The notes beneath the pieces are model-generated. The model worked only from the letters and a program-made list of their open reading frames with translations. It had not been told where the DNA came from and made no database searches. Made by a program: the position numbers and the translations under genes. Source: Bimastos eiseni (taxonomy: Eukaryota > Annelida > Clitellata > Crassiclitellata > Lumbricidae). Taken from it: a DNA stretch of 64,000 nt. The DNA lies in assembly GCA_959347315.1 (NCBI GenBank), contig OY365815.1, positions 21,168,298 through 21,232,297 on the forward strand, written 5' to 3'. This document shows, one piece after another, positions 24,101-36,800 of this stretch; the stretch's first letter is position 1, and each line of letters opens with the position of its first letter.

Positions 24101-27100
24101 ACCAAATAAATACTTTTATACAATCACGAAAGTCATATTACATGATAAAAATTTTAAAAATCCACCAGTTACACACAGTCGTAAAGTTATTTCCTAACTG
24201 CTGTGTGTGAAAATCACATTTTATTTTGAATTATATTTTGGTGTTTTATTCAATAACTCATATTGCGACATACAACTGATTTCGGTCTGTGACACCACAT
24301 ATCTAATAGACCTAGTCTTATACGGAATTATTAACATTAATACCTAGGACATTTTAGAACTAGTTGATTTGTGTTTCCCAGGACATGAAATTGTTGGCTG
24401 TCAGTTTTCCTATTTATTCCTGAAGCATTCCAGATGCCAAGTCTTCTTACATTTTAGATAGACTGCTTATATGGATAGATGCAGATTTAATGTGTGTTAT
24501 GGATGTAGATGCAAATAATGGTTGTGTGAGCACATGAGTGAATAGTTGGATTGATATTTGAGGAGGTATGAACAATTTGGTTATTTTAGGTAAAGAAACA
24601 CCCACATAAACTGTGGGTTCAGAAAAACAACAACCATCGTGGCATTAAAATTCTCTCAGTCGAAGGTCTGTGTATGATTACGCCATTGTATTTTGGTATG
24701 AAAGTTTCTAGTTATCAGAAATATGGAAAAATTGGTAGAACCGACAGGTGAGGCGCATTACAGGCAGATGATTTTATATGCTGCTAGCTTGTCCCAGTTG
24801 TGTTTCTTGCGTGAATGCTAATATACACAAATATGTGCCACTATGTGGCTGTACACTTGATTTCAGAAGGATTGCTCAAGGATGTATTTACAGTAGTCAA
24901 GATGTGTCATGCTCATGCAATGAATAGTATCTATCACTGAGGAAGAAGCGGGACAGTGTTTTTTAGGATGTAGTACATTGTCTGGTTAACCTTTGACCTT
25001 GACATTAGAATAAGTGTAAAGATAAGACTTAGAAGCAGATTTTTTTTGATAGATGCTTTTTAGGTGAAGTGCCGTTGTAACTTATTTCTGATGAGTCTAC
25101 TACGGTAATTGTGCTGATGTTTTCCTAAGTAGCTGTTATTGATTTTTTTATATTGAATTTTGCAGAACTCGACCTGGACACTGCTAATTCGTTTATTCAG
25201 GAATATGTTGCTGATGCCTTTCTTATTGATCAAAGGTTTGACCTTCTGTTCATAAGAGTTTCCTGTATTAATTTGGTAGCATCTGAACATGAGAATTATT
25301 ATATTAAATTATTTTGAATATTACATTAATATAGATTATTTTAGCGCTTATATATTATCTTAACACTTTGACAATGAGCATATGCTAAAAGTGACTGGGA
25401 AGCCAATACAACTTGTCATTAAACGCCCTCTTCAAAGAATAATATGTGAAATTAGCCCATAGGTTCAACATGTTTAAGTTCCACATGTTTGAGCAGCTAC
25501 AGTATGAATTTATCTCATTCCCAAAATGGGTCCAATTATGTGTTGATTGGTCTTAATCTTTTAACGACCAGCTTGTACTAAAATGTAGGGGAAAACATGC
25601 AGCTGGCCGTTAAAGAGTTAAAGGTCTTTAACGTTTTTGTGAATTGTGTGCATGGTTCAACAGTGGAGCTACTTTCATATAAACCGCGTGAATTCAAACT
25701 GCCCGTGCAACTCTTAGTGGTCAATTTGTTTGCCACTTTTGGCTTTATGATGAACTAGTCTTGCATAATCATTCAGTCCAAAGTATATTTTCCGATACCT
25801 GTTTAGTGGCTCTGTAAATAATGTCTTGGGCGTCAATCAACTGAATTTCTGTGATGTTTATTTTTCAGGAGATTTGACTTAGGATTGTATGTAACACTGA
25901 CTTCTGTTGATCCTCTGAGAGTTTACATCTATGAAGGTGATTGGTTGATTAGGTGGGTGTAAAGAATTTCAGTGCCTGGAAATTCTACGACCTGTATGTT
26001 TGGAAGGATTTGCTTGTACAAGTCTTTTGCTAAGATTAAATGCATTGACCCCATGTGATCTAATTTTTATGGAGCATCAGTACCAAAGCAGGTTCATACT
26101 ATTATCATGTCTGCATTTCTGTAGTGCCACTATGAAATGAGTAAGTACCAGTGGCACTAAGCCATTGTGAGTGATGATCATGCACAAGATCCACGTGCAG
26201 CTAAAGCAATGCTTGAACTTGTGCTCTCTGCATTACAGTGAGCCCAGAACCAATCAATCACCACATCATTTGTAGTGCAATATGATCTAGGACATTTTAG
26301 AACTAGTTGATTTGTGTTTCCCAAGATATGAAAATGTTGACCCTCAGTCCGTTTTTACGACCATCAGTCCATATCTATTTGACCGTCAGTCCGACCGTCA
26401 GTCCATTCTGTTGCAAAGATATTTGAAGCGGTCATATATGTCCCATACAGTTCCAATGGCAAGGCATAAAACCACCAATGCTACTTTCAAAGTTTCTGTT
26501 TTTGATTCACTTTGCAGACCAGCAAAACTGAGGGCTGAGGCAGGAACCGGTCCACGGAACACGGATTGGGAAGCGCTGATCTAGGACATTTATTTTAATA
26601 TATGATTTGTAGCACAATGCTATCTAGTGATTTTGGTTACCTTTTTGTAATACAGTGTAATCTGGAAAACCTATTGATTTGTAACATAAAGTAAGAATAC
26701 TCTTTATGCATTTATAGCACAATATTATCTGCTCTTATTTACATTGCACTTGTAATGGAAGTACTTACTACAAATGTTTGGTACAGTTATATGAAAGTGG
26801 TTTGTAGCATTACTGTATTTTAGTATTTTATTGTATTTTAGTATTTTATTGAGTAATTAGTGGAGCCCTTGATTGTGTTTTTGATTGATTAATTTAAGTG
26901 AATATTTCTTGATACAGGTTTTGTTCTAAAGACTACCATCCCTTTGATCGTAATGATGTTGAGAAATATGTTATCACTGATGATTACACTCCACTATGGG
27001 AGGTAGGACATAGTCCTCCAGTCAAAATTTTGATTTAAATGACTCTTAAAGGACTGGTTTAAAAAACTGGTTATTAGGGTGCAGAACTGTCTGTAATCTC

Positions 27101-30100
27101 TTAAGGTTTCCTTATCTTGATATTGTTTTCAGCTGATAGCCATCTTCTTTGATTCTAGATTAGTGTTTTAGGTCAGAAACAATGACAATATTGGGGCCGG
27201 GGTTGAGCTGGGAGTGCTTCTGAGTAGGCAAACTTGAAGGGGTGCTATATATAATTACTGTAATAATAATCATAATAATAATTGCAGATGGTGTTGTTAG
27301 TTATTTTGTGGTTAATCAATGTCATCATATTCTGTTGTAGATTGCATCATTGGCTAAGTTCTACAAGGAGTCTGACGCAACACGAAAGTCTGCTCTATTC
27401 AGTTACCTAAGAGGACTTGGTAGTGCTTAAAAATTTATCTTTTATATGTTCACTGACTGTTCAAGTTTCTATTTTAAATTTGTCTCTCTTTGAGCAATTC
27501 ACAAAATATCTGAAAAAATTTTTTTTTTATTTTTTGCAAAATATTGTTGATTGTACAGAGTGGTTAAGTTTTTCTAAAACCCATCAGAGAACATTCAACC
27601 CTGTGGGCTATAATAAGGAAGTCTCAAAAGACTGGAAGAGTCTAGTTGGAAGACCAAGGGTCACTTTTTGGTTCAGGGCATTGGTAAAAATTACTTGGAA
27701 CAATTGTGAACTGAACACTGAACAGCGTCTAGAAGAGGTATGCTTAAGCTTGAAAGATGTAGCATCACAGTAAGGACATTGCTTTTTTCGCAGTGAGGTG
27801 CACATGGAGAGTTCGAGAGAGATATTTCAGTTGTTTGTTTGTACATTATGAACTTTCACTATCCAGAAGATTACATGGATAGGTTCAGTTTTGTTCTGTG
27901 AACACAGTTAACCTTTCAAGCCAAAAACGTTGGTACAATGTTTTTGTGACTGATGTTAAATATCGTAATGTTGTGTCGCATCTTTGATGCTTAAGGAAAA
28001 GATCCAGATGTCTTAAGCCACAACATCAGGGCTGCAATACGTGAAGTATTCTATTCAAAGGAAAATAACATGACATGGAAAACAGCACATTTCTCACACC
28101 GGTTAGTTTTTACAGATCAATGTACATTATATTATTGTAAAAGATTTTGACACTTCATTCCTGGATAAATAATGTCATTATACAGTGTTTTAAATGTAAT
28201 TGTTTTTTATTCATTGGTGCTTATAGAAGAAGAAATGAATTTTGGTCATTTATATGCATGGAGGGCAACACTGAATCTGTTCTGTGTTTGTCTTTTACTT
28301 AAGTTGTTTCAAATATTTTTTATAGTTTATCACATGGTTGTCTTGTTATAAACATTTTGTATCAAAAAAGCACTTTTTGCATGTAATATATTTGACTTAA
28401 TAATTTTCAGTAATTTCTTTGAAATGGTGAGATTCGACTTTCTTATGGACCAAGAATTGAAGGTTTATCTTATGGAGGTATGTACAAAGCATAACACTTT
28501 TATAATGTATTGATTTTTCATAGTTTCATTATTTTATTTGTTTGTGCATTGTAAATATAACCTTCAGTTGTGTCTTGAAGGTCTATAAATAACCAGATAC
28601 TTGCAGACATACTTCCATTCTGACATACATTACACATTTGTATAGCACCTCTACACTTTTGGTGACAACTCGTGGAGGAGCGTTTGCTAAAGGTGACTGA
28701 GAAATCATTGCAGCTTGTCGTTAAAGTGTTAAAAATGAAACTCAGAGGTGTGGCCAATGTAGTAACACAGAGTTCACAGTCCTGTAAAACTTTTATGCTG
28801 CATTAAAAAGCACAGAATGGCTGTTAAAAATGTCACCTTGCCCAGGAGGACTAGGAGATCAATGTCTGGTAGTGAGGAAACCAAGCAGCAGAACTGCATA
28901 AAGCTGATGTTTTATGATGAGGGCACTTTTGCATAGTGCTATTGCATTCAATCGTTAAGTTCTGTGTTGAATATTCTGTGCTTAATTTTTTTCAGGTGAA
29001 TATGTCACCTAACCTGTCATCGGAACATTTTGCTGGAAATAGACTGCTGTACGAGCAAGTTGTTTTCAGTCTTTTGCATCTTGTTGGCATCGCCTCGGCT
29101 GATCGGAGGGACAAATCAATCTTGGGGTCGGTTAATTAATGCTTTTGATTTTAAGAATTAGAAAATGCTAAGTTTACTGGTGCTGCAATTTATTTGCATT
29201 ACTGTTTTTGCTCTACTAATAATTGTTCACTGTGCTAATTGGATTCTGCAAGGCAGAAAACTTATTTGCTTATATTGAAACTGATCTGTTATATTGATTT
29301 ATTATTCTTAAGGTACTGAAGAATAGTTGGAGTACTTTCTTGAGCAGTTTTCATTTGTGTTATTTTCTAAATCTGCTGTTTAGAACACGAGGTTTTGTTC
29401 ATTTTAGGGGAGATGTCGATGCAATTGAAATGCAGGTTTCAAGTAGAGATGTACGGGTTCATGCCGACAACTGTACAGCCGATGTTTGTGTCAGCTGTCA
29501 AACTCTGGTGGGTCAATATAAAATATCATGGTGACCTAGTAAACCTTCAGAAGACAATTTTGACTTACTTCTGTATGTATGTATGTTTACGTATACTGGT
29601 TTGTATCTATGCTTGTCCTTTTGTTTACATTGCATTTACAGTGCCCAGTAAGTCTGAATTTGTGGCACAAGTCTGAGGTGATGCTCAAACCCATGCTCTC
29701 TGTGTTACACGCAAGCTCTCTAACCAGTTGGCTATATAAGATCTTGCTATTGGTTGCCTACTATCAGCAGGGTTTAATGCCTAAACATCTCTATGACCTG
29801 ATGTGTAAGCCACTGTCTGCTCCTTTCTCTCATCATCTTTCATGCTGCTGATCGACTTATCTTCAAGATTTGTACTTCAGTCACGAACTTCTTAATTCCT
29901 GCACTGGGCTTTTGTTGTAGTGGGTCCCTCACTATGGAATGACCTCTCCCATAGTAGGATTCTTGTGGGTATTTCGCCTGAATCTCTTTGTTGCTTAAAG
30001 ACTTTCCTGTATGTGCCTGTCACTCTGAGAGTGCCTCTGAATAGCCTTGCGAGAATTGCTTTACATATGTCCATATAATAACAATGTGAAAATATGGCTG

Positions 30101-31152
30101 ACAACAAGGACATTGATGGTGTAATGATAACGATAAAGTTAAGTGCTTAAGCAGAAGAGGTAAACAGTAGATTTGCATATTTTAGGCTTGCCGTCTTTGT
30201 GCTATGTGCATGAACAAGGATATGGAATCAATTGTAACAAGTGCCTATCTGGAGCACATGAACCGGCATACCTGGAGGAGGGTTATTCCAAAACCCCCTG
30301 AAGTCAGTAATTACTTTGTTGAGAATTTTATTGTTTTCCTAATTCATTTTTTATTTTCATGCACAAAGGCTTAGGAGTAGAAAGTAATAAAGATTCAAAC
30401 AAAGTATTTAAACTTATAATGTACATGTCATTGGATTAGAAATAGATTTTATGTATGTATTCAAAAATAATACTGATAAACATTTATAAGTGATCAAAGG
30501 AGGGATGTTTAAGTGCGATTGTCTCATTAACTGATTGATAACATGTTTGCCCTTCCTAGATGCGATAATTTCAATACTGAGGCCCGTAATGAAATTGTTA
30601 ATTTGTTGTATGCCATGTTGTAAGGTAATACGTGCATGTCTGTAAAAACCAACCTCAGTTTTTTCGTCACTCTCTCTGCTTGCTTTTTTGAAGTTTTGAC
30701 TTTTGCTTTTTCTCACTTGGAAAAATGGTGTGAGCTGACTGTCAATCTTTTGTGCTTGCTGATCTTAAACTTTGGAACTCTACCAGTTTTTTGTTCCATA
30801 ATTTGTCAATGCTCACGCTGTTCAGGTCTAAGCTTAACACATGTGTGTTTCTGCTTGCTAATCCTCTGCAGCCTGCCTTCTGGTCCTCTGGCCTATTGCA
30901 TTTTAAATGAAACTCTGACCGAAAATGTTTGTGTCTGTGTTTATTCCTTTAAAGTTATTGTTCTTTGATTTTTTTAATTTTTGTGTGGTGTTAAAGTCCT
31001 CTTGTTAGATTTCACTGCCTTGGAACAACTCTGTGCTGAAGCAAAAATGGACAGCAGCATTTAAACAGCTGGATGACCTTAAGATTTGCATAGATTGTTG
31101 TTCTCTTGTTTGCTGTAAAGTGATGAGATGCTATGAAAATTATTCCTTGTAG
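21125..31152 (+). CDS. Tubulin-tyrosine-ligase-like protein with signal anchor (TTLL15-like), complete
   Basis: Fourteen exons join into one 524-codon frame: 21125-21364, 22637-22792, 23201-23320, 24590-24665, 25166-25235, 25869-25952, 26918-27002, 27341-27419, 27996-28101, 28411-28477, 28996-29126, 29408-29507, 30186-30302, 31009-31152. Residues 21-41 (VYILALLLMVLCLFLLVINIY) form a signal anchor after a basic N-terminus, which predicts a type II ER/Golgi membrane protein. The TTL ATP-grasp domain follows, with WSHDYPF, the ATP-site segment LWVQKNNNHRGIKI, FIQEYVADAFLIDQRRFDLG, and the hallmark EVNMSPNL across the exon 10/11 junction. TTLL enzymes ligate amino acids to proteins, usually tubulin. 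The membrane anchor argues for the TTLL15 branch, whose substrate I do not know. Donor choice for exon 11 (LG|gtcggt) is set by phase. A Cys-rich C-terminal tail follows the catalytic domain. Confidence 0.9.
22082..22514. mobile_element. hAT-type MITE with exact 8-bp target duplication
   Basis: A 433-bp element in TTLL intron 1. The left end is TAGGGCTGCACTGAATATTCG. The right end reads GGCTGAATAGCCCTA, giving a 7-bp inverted terminus TAGGGCT. It is flanked by gtttaaat at 22074-22081 and at 22515-22522, a perfect 8-bp duplication typical of hAT. The interior is rich in ATTCGG/CCGAAT inverted motifs. There is no transposase; the short frame at 22119-22406 is incidental. Confidence 0.85.
24344..24383 (+). 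repeat. 37-bp direct repeat, copy 1 (copy 2 at 26287-26323)
   Basis: CTAGGACATTTTAGAACTAG followed by TTGATTTGTGTTTCCCA occurs in intron 3 and again, almost unchanged, in intron 6 of the TTLL gene. The sequence after each copy diverges. Confidence 0.8.
24405..24436 (+). pseudogene. Relic of a duplicated TTLL exon 3 fragment
   Basis: TTTATTCCTGAAGCATTCCA and the following GATGCC match the real exon 3 segment at about 23269-23294 at 24 of 26 positions. The surroundings are diverged and carry no splice signals, so this looks like a dead partial duplicate in intron 3. Confidence 0.6.
29690..30040 (+). mobile_element. LINE 3' relic (CR1/Jockey-type RT C-terminus)
   Basis: The plus strand shows, across frame changes and stops, YKILLLVAYYQQGLMPKHLYDLM and then VVGPSLWNDLSHSR ending in CLKTFLYVP. 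These match the typical end of CR1/Jockey ORF2 (a K.L.LVYK.L.G.AP.YL segment, then AGP.LWN.LP and FK..LKT.LF). It is highly decayed and lies in TTLL intron 12. Confidence 0.7.
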
Positions 31153-33470
31153 AATTTTTCAGTAAAAGGCCATACCTTGAGCTTAAATTGCTGATAGCAT
31201 TCTATCTGAAGCGACTGTTTGCTTTGTAGACTCAAGTCACTGCTAGAAGCTGGGATCCTGCGTCTGATGTTCAGTTTGGAAGATTTAGCCTCTTGAATCA
31301 AATAACGGTTCTCTGGTTTAACGTTAAGTGCATTGAAGACTCAACCTGGTGTTCATAGTTGGCTAAATCTTGACTGTATTTGGCATTTTGTGAGCTGGTT
31401 ACATAGGCTGTGGCAGAATTTGGTTATGGTGATGGTTAGTTATGTTGGTAGTGCTTGAAAGTGGTTTGGCAACATGGTTATGGCTTTTCATACATCTAGT
31501 TTATTGAGAAGTAGTGCTGATATCTTTTTTTACAATATTCAAAACATTCCAGGAATCAAATATTGGAATGACAATTATGATATTCCCACCTTTCTGTTTG
31601 TCTGTCTATGTGCGTGACTTTAGGCTATTCTAAGTTGCTTATCAGTTCTTTATTTTTTCAGATTGATTTTGTATGGTTAAATAGTATGTTTTGTATACTC
31701 AGAATCTGTTATTTATTTTGTGATGTTCCTGCCAAAATATTTGAATGTAATTAGCTGTTTTCATGATGCAATAACAGTTCAATTTTTTCAAACACAATTT
31801 AGTGTGTGATCATATCATTGGTGACTAGCCTGTCATTCAAGAGTAGGTTACACTACTACGTAGGCTGCTTTCGAGAATTATATTGAGCGTGTCACCAAAT
31901 CTGCAGTTTATAAAAGCTGTGACTGTTTTGTGGAACTCGATTTTGACTGCTCATGTGAACTTCATTCAACCAGTCCATCAATTAATGAGTTCCAAAAGAC
32001 GTAATTGTTTTGTGAAAACTCGGAGTTGCGTCTGAAGGATAGGTATAGGAATCTCTGCATTTTCTTAAATTATGATTGAATTGTTGAGATGGTGCATAAG
32101 ATATCGTGTAAGTTCTCATAATATGTATAATTAACTTTATGTACAAAGTGTTCATACAGAGCTGAATAAGTTAACGTGCCAACTATTATATTACTTTTCA
32201 AATGATTGAGTTTTTAAAATGGTTTTTCATAATGCAATTATCAACATTCCAAGATTATGTCTGTTGTCTTTGAAAGGTATTAGCTTATTTAATTTTTCAG
32301 ATATAAGTTTATGATATCTTACCGATGACTTGATAACTGATATATTGCTGTTAAAATTATATGAATCGAGAGATTTGATCTGCTTTTTTAGCTGTATTTT
32401 TAATTGAACTTTCATTCAGAATGTTTCCATAAACAATAAATTATGTACAAAGTGTGTATTTTCATTCTTCGGAAGTTGTTTCAATTGGTATGTGGAAAAC
32501 TTAAGATACAGTAAAGTAGGTCTACCAAGTTGGTGTTTACAGCTCTATATTTTGTCCATGCCTGTCGTCGTTTCGTAAGGATGTCTGATGAAGATAGTTT
32601 CGTTACCTCATATTTATTGAATGGAAATGGTGTGATGAGTGAAGCCCTTATAAGAACTGTTGATGACCTCATTCCGGCTTCAATCATTGAAAAGGGGAAA
32701 CAACCTTAAATGTAAACATGTTATTTGGGATGAACATGAGGAAGATTATTAAACATACATAAATATAATACATTCAAAATATTTGAATTGTCTGTATGGT
32801 CATTAAAACCTCTCACACTTAATTTTCAAGTATTCACAGAAATTGTTTGAAAGTCTGTGAATCTATTGATTATAACATTTTATCTTGAATGTTAATAATG
32901 TTCTTCAGATTTCTTTGCCTTCTGTTTTGCTATTTACCTGGATATTGCATCCAACCACCATTGTCCCTTTAGGGGCTTTTGAATAAAAATAAGAAGCTGT
33001 AATCACTACACTGGTGATAATGTAATGAACAGGCTTAAGACCTCTTCATTCTCCAAGTGGAGATAGGAGTTGATGAAGAGCATGCTTGGGGTTGTGCATT
33101 AATGGAGATAAGGAGTTTGGCATCTGCTAGGTTAGCTAGTTCAGAGACTCATGGGAAAGATTTTTCTAGGTAACCTAGGCACTTGGTTCTTCTTGGAAGT
33201 TTTTCCAGGCATTTTTTTTATCAGAGGCTTGGATTTGGACACCACCAGGATAACTGGCAATAATAGTGACCTTCGTTATGTTATAAATGGAAGACAAGAA
33301 AAACCATGGGTCTGATAGCATACAAGAGAAGGCAGTTGAAGGGATGGGTGATTGGGGTCAAAGTGCAAAATGATTTGGCCAACCCAAAATGTTGTTATGC
33401 ATACTTCAATAACCCCTTGCGCCATGATGGAAAATAAACATCTGTAGAAAAACATGATTCACATGGTATA
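31153..33470. other. Intergenic region between TTLL and GFM2
   Basis: This is probably 3' UTR of the TTLL gene, with an AATAAA at 32435-32440, followed by AT-rich sequence with no recognisable coding domain. Confidence 0.5.
32435..32440 (+). terminator. Possible polyadenylation signal for the TTLL gene
   Basis: AATAAA about 1.28 kb downstream of the stop codon. Other A-rich hexamers occur, so its use is not established. Confidence 0.25.
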
Positions 33471-33477
33471 CATGCAA

Positions 33478-33600
33478 GCTTTCTCTGTTGCCAGTCCAAA
33501 GCTCTGAAATTCATTACCTCACGCCGTTCGGGCCGCTGAGTCTGTAGCTTCTTTTCGATCTCGGCTTAAAACTTTTTAATTTGGATTTGACCCCGATTTC
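33478..33600 (+). mobile_element. LINE 3' relic just upstream of GFM2
   Basis: Translated in one frame this reads AFSVASPKL, stop, NSLPHAVRAAESVASFRSRL, KTF, stop. This matches the C-terminal signature of CR1/Jockey reverse transcriptases (AFSVAGPKLWNSLP...R...S...FK..LKT.LF), with the Trp codon mutated to TGA. Its end is about 215 bp before the GFM2 start codon. Confidence 0.75.
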
Positions 33601-33814
33601 GGATTTGTTTTGGTGCACCGTCGGTTGATGTCCTGTGAATTGTTATGGCGGCGCTTTAGAAGTTTTTTAGTCCTAGTCATGCTGTTTTGTATACATCTAT
33701 GGTACTCAATATTGGACTTATTATCGTCTACTCTTCGTGATAAAAAAATGGTGCTAAATTATGTATAAAATGATAAATGTATTAAACTCGTAGGCAGTAG
33801 GTTAGTGAGCGAAG

Positions 33815-36800
33815 ATGGTTTATTTGGCAAAGCGTGTGAAGTTTCTGCAATCGATTTCATGCGGCCTCTCCGTTATTGCATACAGACCGGTGTGCCTCTG
33901 CGGTGTGTTGCCCAGATGGACGACGCGTGGCTCATCTATCAACCTAGGTCGTTCTTACGCAAAAAATGCGAGCAGCAGTAAGATAGTTAGCAACATGGAA
34001 GACATAAAGAAAATTCGAAATATTGGTATTATGGCGCATATCGATGCAGGAAAAACCACAACGACGGAGAGAATGCTTTATTATTCGGGATTTTCCAAAC
34101 ATTTAGGCAAGTACCAGTGTTATGACAAACTTCCTTTTGCTACATCCAAAGCTGAGTGGCTTGACATATAATTTGTTAACTTTATTATCGTTTGTTTCTT
34201 GGGTACTGGTCCGGATTTAAAAAACGAAAAAACACGGTGTAAGAATTTCAGGTCACACTAGGACTAGGGTGACAACATTTCTCTTCTGCCATTCCGGGAC
34301 ACTATAGTTTCTCCTGAGATCAACCCGAATCATCGCTCCTTCTAGTAATTTCTCGCGGACCGGTCGAAAATTTTGGACCATTGGCTGAAGAACACTGCTT
34401 TAATCAATCAATCAAAGAGACCTAATCTAATGCGTTTTCAAGCCATCTACTCAGAAGTGCTCCAAGTCCAACTTTGGCCAAATAAGACAGATTTCAGAGT
34501 GGACTAAAAATGGGTAGAGAGGTAGAGAGTTCTTAGGCAAGAGTCGAAAATCCAATGGGAGGCTATTCAAAGCAGTCAGACCCACAACCATAAAATGTAT
34601 TAGCAGTAAAATGTTTTGACCGGCACCATATCCTTCATGTGACTTATGCTGTATTTGTGATAATAAACGTATTGCAAGGTAAATCTGAGGCAGGATCAAT
34701 TTGAGTTTTGAAGATTATTTGATTCTTGGCAGAATTTATAAAATTTAGAATTAAATTGAAGTTATAAAAATTTAGGAAATGTTAACAGTGGCGACACTGT
34801 GACGGATTATATGATCCAGGAGCGTGAAAGGGGAATAACGATAATGTCGGCTGCAATAACATTCAACTGGAAGCAACACAGGATCAATCTCATTGACACT
34901 CCAGGTATAGAAAGCTTCATTGTATGTTTTAGAGCACTTGTGTAGTGCCCTTTATATGTAACATACAAGGGTGCTTTTATAAATGACTTTAATGTAAAGT
35001 ACCTTGCAAAGATGGTACTTTCCATGCTACAAATATTACTGCTGTTCAGCACTGCCAGTTAACACAATCCGTGTTTGAATGTTTGGGGTGCCTGCTCCCC
35101 ATGCTGTTTGAGGATGAGTAGCATTTACATTTGATGGAAGCATTTGCAAGACATGGTCAATGGTCATGATCACCAACTAGTTGTCGGATTGTCAGTGCCT
35201 GGGTTTAAGGGGCAACAGGACAGAGGATATGCTATGGTCACCAGGTTGGTTGTAGACACCATGGAGGGCAGTTGATGTAACTCTTAGAACCATAGCATTT
35301 TGTAGCTCCATTGTGGTTTTCCTGAGCACAGATGGTATATAATAAGTCTGATAGTCAGCACTGTAAAAATAGAGAAGCCTAATAGTCAATTGGTCATCCT
35401 TTGACATTGGTGTCTAGATTTCATCCATGACCAAAGAAATGTACAAATCAGATGTAAGAAATTATGTCTGAAATTAGATGCCTGAATTCAAAGGAATTAT
35501 AGAGCATTCTTCATGAATTCTTCATGAGCTTTCATTGCACAAGGAATTGAATCTAAGATAAAACTGATGAATGGTGTGGGGGTACTTGAATCAGAGGCAA
35601 GGGAGTAGGACTGTCAAGGGTGGAGGCTAAGTGACCAATGGATTCATGAAATAGAAAGTTTTGAGTTGCTGTTGGAGGGCTAGATTGTTGAGGCACAGAT
35701 GCACAATGAAGGTCAAATGCAAGGTAATGTAATTGATAAATGCCAATGTAATAGTTAATAATGTACGGTAAAATTAAGAATAATTGTGCTTCTAACTAAA
35801 ATTTTAAAATAATAAAAAAATTTTGATTTCCTGTGATAGGAGAAGTTTAAAGTATATTTCTCAGTAACAGATAAATAGTGACAAATGAAGCATTGTGTTT
35901 GCATAGGTCATGTGGACTTTACCCTTGAAGTCGAGAGATGTCTGCGAGTTTTGGACGGAGCAGTTACGGTTTTAGATGCTTCAGCTGGTAAGTTTAAGCC
36001 AATTCCTATTTAGTTTAAGCCAATTCCTACTTTAGTTTAAGCCAATTCCTACTTTACTGAGTTAATCTTAATAGGTTTGGGGTCATTGCATGATTATGTA
36101 ACACTCATGGGTCCTAGAAACATTACGTGGATGGGTTAGCTGAATGTTGCATAACGCTTATTGATTTAAAACTAAATATGTGCAATAGTATATAAAGTAA
36201 CACTAAATTTAGTGTTTAATACACACAGTGTTCAAGCTTATGATACAAAATATTAGCCAATGCTGATTGAAACCTGAGGATAAGTTAAGAATGCAATTTA
36301 CATGAAAGTTATATTGCATCTTCTGAAGAATAATCAGGGTCACTCAAGAACGATATTTACTATTGAGAAAAATGAGATATATTTGCGCCATTATGCAAAA
36401 AAGAGGTACTAATCAGAGCAAATTCATGTTGATATTGCTTATAGGCTATTGTAGAATAGTGACTGTTTTAAGTGTTTTGTTTCTTCAATGTTTGGATCAT
36501 GTTCTGCATTGCATAATTCTGACCTTTTGCATGATTCTAAGGGTAAAGTTTGCTAAGGACAACAGTTTTGAGAAGCCTTGTGATTGAGTGTTTTGCTTAT
36601 ATTAACTAACTTTAATTGACACTAGTGCTCATACATTATAAGGACTATCAATAGAGTTCCTGCATTGATTAATATAAGGTTAACGTTACAATTTTCTTTG
36701 TTGCAAAACAATTATGAATTATATACTTGACAGGTGTTGAGGCACAAACTCTGACTGTTTGGAGGCAGGCTGATCGATATGGTGTGCCACGCATTATATT

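Noticed and set aside
26287..26590. A complete transposon between two TGATCTAGG flanks
   Set aside because: The flanks match, but the outer ends do not form inverted repeats, so element boundaries could not be supported.
27417..27773. 118-codon frame inside the TTLL gene
   Set aside because: It lies in intron 8, starts at the donor of the true exon, and includes poly-F/K low complexity; the real exon chain bypasses it.
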